A stretch of 11,360 nt of DNA, from positions 1 through 11,360 of the forward strand of contig CALINF010000206.1 of the NCBI GenBank assembly GCA_938045215.1. Reading direction: 5' to 3'. Made by a program: the position numbers and the translations under genes. Source of the stretch: an uncultured Halieaceae bacterium (lineage in GTDB: Bacteria; Pseudomonadota; Gammaproteobacteria; Pseudomonadales; Halieaceae). Below, piece after piece: positions 1 through 7,574 of the stretch (the first letter of the stretch is position 1; every line of letters begins with the position of its first letter). The notes beneath the pieces are model-generated. The model had not been told where the DNA came from. It saw nothing but the letters and a program-made list of their open reading frames with translations, and did no database searches.

Positions 1-75
1 ATGGAGGCAGCGCAGTCAGCGCATAGCCTGGGATACGATCTGTCTATGGTGGCGTCCACCCTCGACCTGAATTAA
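1..75 (+). CDS. C-terminal tail of an upstream gene (partial)
   Basis: Frame 1 is open from the first base and ends at TAA (73-75), giving 24 codons that finish in ...MVASTLDLN. The next gene starts four bases after this stop, which is the usual spacing of genes in one operon, so I read this as the 3' end of a gene lying mostly outside the window. The ATG at position 1 is probably an internal methionine or chance. There is too little sequence to assign a family. The alternative is that the stretch is non-coding leader for the following gene. Confidence 0.4.
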   Translation: MEAAQSAHSLGYDLSMVASTLDLN

Positions 76-79
76 CACG

Positions 80-2983
80 GTGAGGAAGCTAACCGCGCTC
101 ATATTGGTCAGTGGACTAACGTTTTCAGCGCTTTATAGCTATGCAGACGATACCCCCTCCAGCGAGTGGGTAGAAGCGATGCGCGAATCGCCGCGCGGTC
201 CGTTCTCCCGAATTCGCTGGTTCTGTAAAGACGGTTCTATCCTCCCTCCCAAACCCTATGCCTGTGCCGAACATGGTGGTGGTATTCAGCACGGACAGTG
301 GAGTGATAAAACACAGAATCTGCGCCAGGACGGATACTTCATCGCGAATTTGCTCGCCGGTGTGGACCCAGTGGCTTACTTGTCAGCAGTGGATGTTGAG
401 CAACGCTACGCGCAGCTGCTTATCGAGAAATTTCTGATTGCCGTTGATGAGGGTTGGATTTTTCGCGAAGCGCTATTTTATCGTGGCGCTATTCAGGAAG
501 AAGATGAGCGCGCCGGCGCGCGCGCGCTGTTGCTGCAAATGCTTGCCGATCCGGATTGGCTGGGCCCACGTTTTGTCGCGCTTCGAGCGGGTGTGCGTCT
601 GCTTCCTCACGGGCAGGACAGCGCTTCAATCGGCAGCATTCGGCAGTGGTCAGCGTCGCTGGCGGAAGATGACCCGGCGTTTGCTCCCATACGTGTGAAA
701 ATTCACGGCTCGCCGGATGCAACTGATGCGGCGCGCGTACGAACTTTCGCCAACCTGTCATCGCGAAAGGATCTGCAGCAGCGCTATGAAGATCTGGCCC
801 TGGAGATCGATGCGGTCTACACGTCACTCCCCATAACTGAGTTGCTCGACCAGTGGTCTCTGCGGCAGGCGTTGCCGCCGGTTCTGGCCCAGGCCTTCAA
901 GCAGGCGGCGCTACACTGGCGTGATACGCCCACAGATCGCCATGAGGTGAGCGGGGAGTTAATGGCGTCGATACGCACACACCTGAAGAGTGTTGCTAGT
1001 CCATCCCAACGTCTTGCGCTGCTTGACCTGAGCCTGCGCCTGGAAACTGAGCACTTTAGAGCAGCAACAGAACTAACAGCGGGGTTAGCGCTGCTCAGTC
1101 GTCGCGACATTCTCTCCACGGCAGCTGCCAGTGCCAGTGCCGCTTATGGAACGGGACTGCTGAATACCCGGCTGCACGCGCAGCTACAGGCAGAGCTTTT
1201 GAGCATGGCTGATGTGACTGATCTGGAAACCTATAGGGCAACGCTTGGCTATCTGGGTCGAGCGCCAGGCTGGGGTGTTCAGGCGATGCGCCGCTATTTC
1301 TATCAGGGCATGATGCAGTTGAACGAGATTGAGCCCAAGTCGATTTTGTTTATTCAAGATCAATTACGCGGCAGCCCGCTCCTGTACTTTTCACAGGCCC
1401 TCGATATCCTCTTGCGCGATGCGGGAATACTCGCAGGCGTCAAACATCGCGTTTTTGACAGGGATGTAGGCGTAGGTCTGAATCCGCTGAATCCGGGGCT
1501 GGCTCGCGGAGTGTTGTATCTTGAGATGCCAGCGGGCGAGCCGGAACAATTGGCAAGCAACGGCATTTATCTACTGCCCGAAACGGTATCTGATCTACCG
1601 CCAGTAGCGGGTATTCTCACACTTGGGTCCGGCAACCCGCTGTCACATGTTCAGTTGCTGGCACGCAATCTGGGCATCCCCAATGTGAGTATAAACGCCG
1701 AGCTGGCCGATTCGTTGCGGCCCTATGACGGGAAACCGGTAGTACTTGCCGTCAGCAGTGGCGGCGTAGTGCAGCTACGACAGGATGGTCCGCAATGGGA
1801 CAAGGTGTTTGGTAGCGCATCCCAGCCGCAGGGTGTTGCCATTGTGCCGGATTTGAAAAAACTGGATCTCACGCCGCAAACGATGTTTTCGCTTGAGACG
1901 TTGTCAGCTGAAGACTCCGGACGCACTGTGGGGCCCAAGGCTGCGAAGTTGGGTGAGCTGAAGAAGCACTATCCTGATGCCGTTGCACGAGGCGTTGCAA
2001 TTCCCTTTGGTCTGTTCAAGTCAGTCGCTCTGGATCAGCCTCATTCCTCGGGTGTTACGCTTTTTGAGTGGATGCAAGACTCCTACGACAAGCTGGAAGA
2101 TATGCGGGAGGGAGAGCGTAAACAACAAGAAACAGAGGCGTTCAGGCGGGAGTTGTATGCAACGATTCTTGCTGTGCGTCTGCCTGCGTCTTTCAAGGAT
2201 GAGTTGCGCAGGAGCCTCGCGCGGGAGTTTGGTGATGAGGAAGTAGGACTGTTTGTGCGCTCTGATACCAACGTTGAGGATCTCGCAGGGTTTACCGGTG
2301 CGGGGCTTAATCTGACCCTGCCAAATGTAGTGGGCTTCGATGCGTTGCTTGCTGCGATTCCGCGCGTATGGGCTTCACCATTCACTGCCCGTGCATTCGC
2401 CTGGCGCCAGTCACACATGACTTCCCCCGAGCATGTATACACCTCCATTTTACTGCTGGAGTCCGTTGGCTCCGACAAGTCCGGGGTGCTGGTGACAGCG
2501 GATATTGATACCGGCAGCAGGGATGTAATCTCCGTAGCGGTGAACGAGGGACTCGGTGGGGCCGTCGACGGACAGGCAGCAGAGTCGTTGCGTATTCGCC
2601 TGGCAGACGGGAAGGTCAGGGTCTTGGCAACGGCAACGGCTCCCTGGCGGCGGATACCCGATCCTGCAGGCGGTATCCTGAAGTTGCCCGCATCGGGCTC
2701 CGACACCGTATTGTATCCGCAGGAGTTGGTGCGCCTCGTTGATTTCGCCCGGCATCTTCCAGATCGCTTTCCTCCGATCACAGACGATGCCGGTAAGGCT
2801 GCGCCTGCTGATGTGGAGTTCGGCTTTCTCGATGGCCAGTTAAGGTTGTTTCAATTGCGTCCATTTTTGGATAGTCGCGCAGCCAACGGCAGTATCTACC
2901 TACAGTCTCTGGATGCTGCGCTATCAAGCGCTGCGTCGGTTTCTATTTCGCTGCAAGAGCCTCCGGGTACACAAGAGCCATGA
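80..2983 (+). CDS. Exported PEP-utilizer/ATP-grasp dikinase, glucan water dikinase-like domain order
   Basis: This is a 967-residue protein. Residues 1-22 look like a Sec signal peptide (RK, hydrophobic core, likely cleavage after YSYA), which supports the GTG start at 80 although I see no strong ribosome site; coupling to the gene ending at 75 may help. Residues about 25-480 are a mainly helical region I do not recognise, with the protein's only two cysteines, C49 and C62. Residues about 480-590 form the PEP-utilizer swivelling domain, with S522-H523 in LSHVQLLARN; H523 is the expected phosphorylated histidine. Residues about 615-930 form the pyruvate-phosphate-dikinase ATP-grasp domain: GPKAAKLGEL (K620), IPFGLF, VRSDTNVEDL (R727), PRVWASPFTARA, EGLG, DVEFGF (D911, E913) and QLRPF (Q925, R927). 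In PEP synthase and PPDK the ATP-grasp precedes the histidine domain. The order here, and the local motifs, match glucan and phosphoglucan water dikinases. Family chemistry moves the ATP beta-phosphate via histidine to an acceptor; the acceptor here is unknown. The ATGA overlap links it to the next gene. Confidence 0.85.
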   Translation: MRKLTALILVSGLTFSALYSYADDTPSSEWVEAMRESPRGPFSRIRWFCKDGSILPPKPYACAEHGGGIQHGQWSDKTQNLRQDGYFIANLLAGVDPVAYLSAVDVEQRYAQLLIEKFLIAVDEGWIFREALFYRGAIQEEDERAGARALLLQMLADPDWLGPRFVALRAGVRLLPHGQDSASIGSIRQWSASLAEDDPAFAPIRVKIHGSPDATDAARVRTFANLSSRKDLQQRYEDLALEIDAVYTSLPITELLDQWSLRQALPPVLAQAFKQAALHWRDTPTDRHEVSGELMASIRTHLKSVASPSQRLALLDLSLRLETEHFRAATELTAGLALLSRRDILSTAAASASAAYGTGLLNTRLHAQLQAELLSMADVTDLETYRATLGYLGRAPGWGVQAMRRYFYQGMMQLNEIEPKSILFIQDQLRGSPLLYFSQALDILLRDAGILAGVKHRVFDRDVGVGLNPLNPGLARGVLYLEMPAGEPEQLASNGIYLLPETVSDLPPVAGILTLGSGNPLSHVQLLARNLGIPNVSINAELADSLRPYDGKPVVLAVSSGGVVQLRQDGPQWDKVFGSASQPQGVAIVPDLKKLDLTPQTMFSLETLSAEDSGRTVGPKAAKLGELKKHYPDAVARGVAIPFGLFKSVALDQPHSSGVTLFEWMQDSYDKLEDMREGERKQQETEAFRRELYATILAVRLPASFKDELRRSLAREFGDEEVGLFVRSDTNVEDLAGFTGAGLNLTLPNVVGFDALLAAIPRVWASPFTARAFAWRQSHMTSPEHVYTSILLLESVGSDKSGVLVTADIDTGSRDVISVAVNEGLGGAVDGQAAESLRIRLADGKVRVLATATAPWRRIPDPAGGILKLPASGSDTVLYPQELVRLVDFARHLPDRFPPITDDAGKAAPADVEFGFLDGQLRLFQLRPFLDSRAANGSIYLQSLDAALSSAASVSISLQEPPGTQEP

Positions 2984-4281
2984 GTATCATGTCAATACTG
3001 AAGCGCAAAAGAGTAGGGAGGATGAGGCGGGGCTTCCGATGGAGTCTGGTTAGCCTCTGTGTAGTCAGCGTCGGCCTGTTTGCCTATCCGATGGACGGTT
3101 ATCAAGACACAGGTATCCGTCGGCTGGAGCAGGCGCGACTGACACAGCTGGGCGAGCTGTCCGGAGCGCGGCAACCTCCGGGCGCTCTGTTGACCACCGA
3201 TCAGGTCAGCATTCGTCTTGAAGGTCACGATTTTTCCCTGCCTCCCAGCGATGCCGATTTCAGCAGAGAATTAACAGCATTGCTCGGCGAACAGGCAGAG
3301 AACTATGCGTTGGCCGTCCTCGATCTCTCGGATCCCAATATGCCTGTTTACGCCGAGCATAGGGGGCAGCATCGTCAGAATGTTGGCAGCGTGGGTAAAC
3401 TGGTCGCGGCATTGGGTTTGTTTCAGGGGCTGGCCGATACGTATCCGGCAGTGGAGGACCGTGAGACAGTACTGCGCAACACGATCGTAACCGCTGACCG
3501 ATTCAGCCACAGTGATCATCACACTATCCGGCTCTACGACTTAGAGGCAAAGCAACTCACTCGTCGACCAATGCGTGACGGTGATACCGGTTCCCTATGG
3601 GAGTATCTTGACTGGACGCTATCGGTAAGCTCCAACTCGGCTGCGGCAATGACGATGCGCGACGCGATGTTGCTGCGTCAGTTTGGAACCGACTACCCAC
3701 TACCTGAACAGCAGATTACCCCGTACTTTGATCAGCACCGTGGGGCGCAGCTAACAGACTTGTACAAGCGCACTTTCTGGGAGCCCGTGACACGTAATGG
3801 GTTCTCTCTGGATGCTTTACGCCAGGGCAGTTTTTTCACGCGAGAAGGGAAGCGGCTGGTAAACGGTGGCGGGCTGAGTTATGCGACTGCTCGTAGCCTT
3901 ATGCAGTATCTGCTGGCGATGGAGCAGGGACGTCTGGTTGATCCATGGACCAGCATTGCGTTGAAGCGACTGCTATATATGACTGAGCGACGTATCCGCT
4001 ACGCCTCTGCGCCCGCGCTCGCGAACGCTGCAGTCTACTTCAAATCCGGTTCGCTCTATTCCTGTGAACCTGAGGAAGGCTTCAAATGCGGTGCCTATCG
4101 CGGCAATGTACGTAACTATATGAACTCGGTGGCGATCATAGAGGAAGATGTAGAAGGCAGGCAGGTGCACTACCTGGTGACTCTCGTGTCCAATGTGTTA
4201 CGCGAAAATTCAGCGGTGGCACACCAAAAACTTGGCGGAGAGATTCATGCGCTCATCAAGGCGAGGCACGATCTGAAGTAG
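2980..4281 (+). CDS. Exported SxxK serine hydrolase, class A beta-lactamase-like fold
   Basis: This is a 433-residue protein. After a basic stretch (KRKRVGRMRR), a hydrophobic segment at residues about 20-36 acts as an uncleaved anchor or signal. The penicillin-recognising fold is marked by three motifs in order: S137-V-G-K140 (nucleophile and general base), S217-S-N219 (SxN) and K355-S-G357 (KTG box). I see no omega-loop glutamate motif like that of true class A beta-lactamases, so a D,D-peptidase-like, esterase-like or non-hydrolytic role is as likely as beta-lactam hydrolysis. C362 and C370 follow the KSG box and could form a disulfide loop in the periplasm. The start overlaps the dikinase stop by four bases (ATGA), indicating translational coupling; ATG codons at 2989 and 3022 are alternatives, and the latter would still keep the hydrophobic segment. 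The 3' end runs 26 bp into the convergent gene. Confidence 0.82.
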   Translation: MSIMSILKRKRVGRMRRGFRWSLVSLCVVSVGLFAYPMDGYQDTGIRRLEQARLTQLGELSGARQPPGALLTTDQVSIRLEGHDFSLPPSDADFSRELTALLGEQAENYALAVLDLSDPNMPVYAEHRGQHRQNVGSVGKLVAALGLFQGLADTYPAVEDRETVLRNTIVTADRFSHSDHHTIRLYDLEAKQLTRRPMRDGDTGSLWEYLDWTLSVSSNSAAAMTMRDAMLLRQFGTDYPLPEQQITPYFDQHRGAQLTDLYKRTFWEPVTRNGFSLDALRQGSFFTREGKRLVNGGGLSYATARSLMQYLLAMEQGRLVDPWTSIALKRLLYMTERRIRYASAPALANAAVYFKSGSLYSCEPEEGFKCGAYRGNVRNYMNSVAIIEEDVEGRQVHYLVTLVSNVLRENSAVAHQKLGGEIHALIKARHDLK

Positions 4282-5200
4282 CCGTTGACTGCATCAATGC
4301 GTGAATACCAGTGGCGATTCTTCTGAGAATTTGCTCGCCATTGTCGTCTTCTACCAGCGCCACCATTATGTAGGTAAGCCCGTTTTGCTGAACCAGTGCG
4401 CTGTCGGCATGAAACTGTTCCCAGCTCCCGGACTTTCTCAGCATGGACAGATTTTCTTCGCCGGCAAGTCCTGCAACAAACTTGTGCTCGATTCCCGGGC
4501 GACTCAAGATGTCACGCATTATTGCGCTGTAACGCTCACTAAGTAGTGAGCCGGCATTCAGGCGGTAGTAAAGCCGTGCCACCTGGTAGGGCGTCGCTGC
4601 ATGGGACAGGCCGTCAATAGGGTCTCTGTGGTAGGCGTCTGTCCCGGCATAGTCTTTGCCAACCCAGAGACCGCCGCTGCGATCGGAGTCGTAGAACGCG
4701 TACTGCGGATCCTGGAGTATGGATAGCAGCGTTTCGCGGCCAACCCTGGTCAGTACCCGAGTCGCACAATCGTTGCATGACACGCGCATCATGGCATTCA
4801 TGTCTTCAAGCAGTGCGTCGTCCAGCGTGAGCTGCCCGCGCTCGGCGGCCACGAGAGCGCCCAATGCAATGGCAACTTTCGGCAAGCTGGCCGCATACAT
4901 CATGTGATGGCCGTTGAGCATAGCGAGACGGGGCGCGCGGCTTCCATCCAGCAATACGACGGCGACAGCCAGACTGTCTTCTTTGATCAGGCTGCAGTAA
5001 CCCATGCCGCATAGCATGGATTCAAGTGATGCTTTCAGTACCGGATCTTGGTTGGGTGGTAAGTCACCCGCTTGATGATAGCGTTCCAGCTCTATCGCAG
5101 CGATTGGCTGCGTAACGACGATAAGTAGGGCTAATACGAGCACATGATACGGCCAGAAAAGCGCTCTGGTTATGCCCTGGCTGAGTTTCCTGCGTATCAC
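4256..5200 (-). CDS. Exported SxxK serine hydrolase at the end of the saccharopine operon
   Basis: This is a 314-residue protein with an N-terminal hydrophobic segment (residues about 14-35) ending in PIAA, a plausible signal peptide. Motifs of the serine beta-lactamase/penicillin-binding fold are clear: S105-L-P-K108, S141-C-N143 and K256-S-G-S-W260. No E166-type omega-loop motif is evident where class A beta-lactamases have one. Cysteines fall in two close pairs (C64/C69 and C142/C145), the second lying on the SxN motif. The GTG start at 5200 overlaps the TGA of the preceding reductase gene (GTGA), with AGGA (minus strand, 5213-5210) nine bases upstream, so it is the third gene of that operon. 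Its role beside lysine metabolism is not evident. The C-terminus reads IHALM, resembling IHALI in the convergent gene; with the shared motifs this suggests the two are distant paralogs. Confidence 0.82.
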   Translation of the reverse strand: MIRRKLSQGITRALFWPYHVLVLALLIVVTQPIAAIELERYHQAGDLPPNQDPVLKASLESMLCGMGYCSLIKEDSLAVAVVLLDGSRAPRLAMLNGHHMMYAASLPKVAIALGALVAAERGQLTLDDALLEDMNAMMRVSCNDCATRVLTRVGRETLLSILQDPQYAFYDSDRSGGLWVGKDYAGTDAYHRDPIDGLSHAATPYQVARLYYRLNAGSLLSERYSAIMRDILSRPGIEHKFVAGLAGEENLSMLRKSGSWEQFHADSALVQQNGLTYIMVALVEDDNGEQILRRIATGIHALMQSTATSDRASP

Positions 5201-6360
5201 ACTCGCAGGTCCTGAACCTGCACAGAATCACCATCAACAGCCAGCGCGTTGAACCAGTGCTCAATTCGCTGCGGTGCGACCGGTGCTGTACTCACACCAT
5301 GGCTAACCCGACCGGCAAGAATATCATCCACGGCAAGGCTGACTGGAATCGATACCAGTCGTGCCATGGCGGAACCCGTTGTATTCCCCAATGCGTCCAG
5401 CGTACAAGTGCGATGGAACAGCGTTTCGTCGTTGGACTGGCAACAGAGCTCTACGCACAGTACGACGCGGTCGGCCTCGTTCTCGGCATAGCAATGATGT
5501 TGCCAAAGATCATTTGATAGTGTGTTGAGAACCTCGTCATTGTTTGTACTTCCCGCCGCCCTCAGGCTTTCGAAGATACTGTGCCAGGCGAGCGACCATC
5601 CCTGCAGGCGCAGTGTGCCACGTACGAACTCCTTCACTGGCCAGTCGGGATTAAAGTTGTAGTCGGACATGAAGGGTAGCGAGTCGCGATTAGGGTAGGC
5701 CTCGAAGGTCTCCACATGATCACCCAGCTTCACTGTATAGGGCGTGATGGCTTCCCATGGTCTTTTTGCTTCACAGCTTTCGCCTTCTGCGATGTATCTG
5801 GCGGGTGTGAGTAAAGCGCGCAGAACGCCCACAGGCGACCAACTGAATTTGTAGCGAAAGTCATTGGGTACGGCGGGAAAACCGCCGCAATACGATCGAA
5901 ACGAGAGCGTTGCACCGGGATCATAGCGTTCATCGGTTCGCCATGCATCGATCAACTGATGCGCCATGAGGTGGTCCAGCCCGGGGTCAAGTCCCACCTC
6001 ATTTACAAGGCACAGTTGCTCTTGGCGCGCACTGTCATGTAGTGCGCGCATGGGCTCGGAAACATAGGAGCTGGAGACAAAGTGCGCTTGCCCCGCAATG
6101 GCCCGTTTGGCAATTTCTACGTGCATATCTGCTGGCAGCATGGACACGACCACATCGCCAGGTTGCAGCCGCACTGCCAAGGCGTCAAGGTCGAGCGCGC
6201 AAACTTCGGGCTGTATGGGAGCCTTGGCAACCAGTTGATGTGCGTGCGCGAGCGTGCGATTCCAGAGGCACACGTTGGCGCCGTTGGCCAGTAGGCGCAG
6301 CAGGCCAGGTCCGCTGGACAGTCCTGCTCCCAGCCAGTGGATAACGGGTGAACTAGTCAT
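5197..6360 (-). CDS. Saccharopine reductase (saccharopine dehydrogenase, L-glutamate-forming), LYS9-like
   Basis: This 387-residue cytoplasmic protein interconverts saccharopine and glutamate plus aminoadipate semialdehyde using NAD(P). A Rossmann glycine motif sits at residues 11-18 (GAGLSSGP), followed by DVVVSMLPA at about 69-77. The family signature VNEVGLDPGLDHL is at about 119-131, and SYCGGFPA followed by YKFSWSPVGVL lies farther on. These match the fungal LYS9 and animal/plant SDH domain. The protein is shorter than yeast Lys9 (446 residues). The ATG start at 6360 lies eight bases inside the LYS1-like gene (overlap 6353-6360) and only a weak GGA site precedes it, so translation is probably coupled. 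The stop overlaps the serine hydrolase start. Whether the flow is lysine breakdown or synthesis cannot be decided from this window. Confidence 0.9.
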   Translation of the reverse strand: MTSSPVIHWLGAGLSSGPGLLRLLANGANVCLWNRTLAHAHQLVAKAPIQPEVCALDLDALAVRLQPGDVVVSMLPADMHVEIAKRAIAGQAHFVSSSYVSEPMRALHDSARQEQLCLVNEVGLDPGLDHLMAHQLIDAWRTDERYDPGATLSFRSYCGGFPAVPNDFRYKFSWSPVGVLRALLTPARYIAEGESCEAKRPWEAITPYTVKLGDHVETFEAYPNRDSLPFMSDYNFNPDWPVKEFVRGTLRLQGWSLAWHSIFESLRAAGSTNNDEVLNTLSNDLWQHHCYAENEADRVVLCVELCCQSNDETLFHRTCTLDALGNTTGSAMARLVSIPVSLAVDDILAGRVSHGVSTAPVAPQRIEHWFNALAVDGDSVQVQDLRV

Positions 6361-7441
6361 TAAGGGTTCCGCTGTAGTGGTGAAATAGTGTTTCAGCGCG
6401 CTGCCAGACAGGTGCCTGAGTCTGAGCGAGGCTCAAAATTACCGGAAGGAGTTGCGCGCTAAAATCCTCGCTGGACTCACGGGGTAGCAAGCTGGGCAGA
6501 TTGTCTATGGCGATAAGATCCACTGGTGTCGGTGTGGATTGCAGTCGCTTTACGGGTGCATTGGCCGAGGTGCACTGATCATACAGCGGTATCGGATTGA
6601 ACTCACTCAAGGGGTCACAGCTGATATCGGCTATCACGCGGAGCGCGCGCTGTTCATCGGCGACAAGCTCCGGCGTAATAAAGGGTGGTAGTTTCTGGTT
6701 CACCAGCACACAATTCAAAAAGATCGGATGATCGAGTATCTCACGGAATGGTCCACCGGCGGAGGTTTCAGCAATATCCCAGTTGATGGTTGGCACTGCT
6801 AGCAGGTCGGCCAGCGCTCTGGCACCTGAGCCTACCCGTCCCAGAGCGCCTATAATCATCATGCTTAAGTCACTGACGTCTTCTGTCGCTATTCGATCGA
6901 GGCTGGCTTTGACATCGCTTACCAGCTCGACCTGATTCTGCCAGGGGCGAAGTGGCTCCAGTGGAGGCTCGAGCTGGCTGCGCTGACCCGCCCAGGTAAG
7001 TACCGCAAGCGCTGATCCCACGAAACCTGCCCAGTAGCCAAACGCTGCGCAGCGTCTGCCGGAGTCATCAACCAGATACTCCAGGTCCAGTAGTACACCC
7101 TCTCCGCGCTTGAAGCGTGCGAGCAGCGTATCCCACCCTGTTTGTCCCTTGTAGGCATGCGCAAAGTAAATATGCTGATGGATGAGTGGGGTGTTGTCGT
7201 CTGGCAGTTCTTTCAGGCCCAGGATGCAGGCCCGCGCAGGAGCTGCCGGCCAGGTGCCTGCGTCGACCAGAGTACATCCTGCCTGTTCATACTCCTGTGG
7301 AGCGAAAATACTCTGGTGAGATCGTTCAACGGTTACGGCAAAGCCACTGTCGAGTAGTTTGCGAGCAGTATTGGGTGTTAAGGCGGCGCGAGCCTCACCG
7401 GCCTTTGTCTCCGCGCGCAGCCAGATATGCCGACTGTCCAT
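6353..7441 (-). CDS. Saccharopine dehydrogenase (NAD+, L-lysine-forming), LYS1-like
   Basis: This 362-residue enzyme interconverts lysine plus 2-oxoglutarate and saccharopine using NAD(H). Motifs match the fungal LYS1 family closely: LRAETK with K13 and R18, GLKELP with K77, and FAHAYKGQTGW with H95 and K98. K77 corresponds to the catalytic lysine of the yeast enzyme, and H95 to its catalytic histidine one residue shifted. Further matches are LLDLEYL, FGYWAGFVG, NPIPLYDQ and the APVWQRAETLF tail. I chose the ATG at 7441: GGAAAG sits six bases upstream (plus-strand 7453-7448), and this start aligns residue numbers with yeast Lys1. A longer reading from a TTG at 7459 would add six residues and place the ribosome site inside the gene. 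It is the first gene of a three-gene operon, transcribed divergently from the M20 gene. Confidence 0.93.
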   Translation of the reverse strand: MDSRHIWLRAETKAGEARAALTPNTARKLLDSGFAVTVERSHQSIFAPQEYEQAGCTLVDAGTWPAAPARACILGLKELPDDNTPLIHQHIYFAHAYKGQTGWDTLLARFKRGEGVLLDLEYLVDDSGRRCAAFGYWAGFVGSALAVLTWAGQRSQLEPPLEPLRPWQNQVELVSDVKASLDRIATEDVSDLSMMIIGALGRVGSGARALADLLAVPTINWDIAETSAGGPFREILDHPIFLNCVLVNQKLPPFITPELVADEQRALRVIADISCDPLSEFNPIPLYDQCTSANAPVKRLQSTPTPVDLIAIDNLPSLLPRESSEDFSAQLLPVILSLAQTQAPVWQRAETLFHHYSGTLND

Positions 7442-7447
7442 GGTGTT

Positions 7448-7453
7448 CTTTCC
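7448..7453 (-). promoter_or_regulatory. Ribosome binding site deciding the LYS1-like start
   Basis: The minus strand reads GGAAAG, six bases before the ATG at 7441. It would be internal to the gene if the upstream TTG at 7459 were used, so it favours the shorter protein. Confidence 0.6.
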
Positions 7454-7486
7454 AGGCAAAACAGTCGATATGTTACCGCAGGCGCG

Positions 7487-7502
7487 GCAGAGATGCCTCT
7501 GC
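7487..7502. repeat. Inverted repeat in the divergent intergenic region, possible operator
   Basis: GCAGAG and CTCTGC are perfect 6-bp arms around a 4-base centre (ATGC). The repeat lies between the LYS1-like start (7441) and the M20 amidohydrolase start (7575), where promoters in both directions must lie. A dimeric regulator could bind here. No T-tract follows, so a terminator is unlikely. I could not assign convincing -35/-10 boxes in either direction, and no regulator is encoded nearby. Confidence 0.35.
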
Positions 7503-7560
7503 TTCAGTGTTTGCTATTGCGCTTTTATACGGCTCTGTTAGCCTGCAAAGCTGTCATTTT

Positions 7561-7566
7561 AAAGGA
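7561..7566 (+). promoter_or_regulatory. Ribosome binding site of the M20 amidohydrolase
   Basis: AAAGGA lies eight bases before the ATG at 7575, which supports that start and the complete signal peptide it gives. Confidence 0.6.
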
Positions 7567-7574
7567 TCAAGCAA

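Noticed and set aside
506..528. Alternating GC run resembling Z-DNA or a palindromic site
   Set aside because: It lies in the coding frame and is explained by Glu-Arg-Ala-Gly-Ala-Arg-Ala-Leu codons in a GC-rich gene.
2083..2781. 232-codon open frame on the minus strand inside the dikinase gene
   Set aside because: It lies wholly opposite the conserved ATP-grasp domain, its translation is Ser/Arg/Thr-rich with no recognisable motif, and it has no ribosome site; a shadow of the real gene.
4256..4281. A bidirectional terminator between the convergent genes
   Set aside because: The coding ends overlap and no GC-rich stem with T/A tracts is visible at the junction.
7442..7459. Six-residue N-terminal extension of the LYS1-like protein from a TTG codon
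   Set aside because: The ATG at 7441 has a properly spaced GGAAAG and gives residue numbering equal to yeast Lys1; the TTG has no such support.
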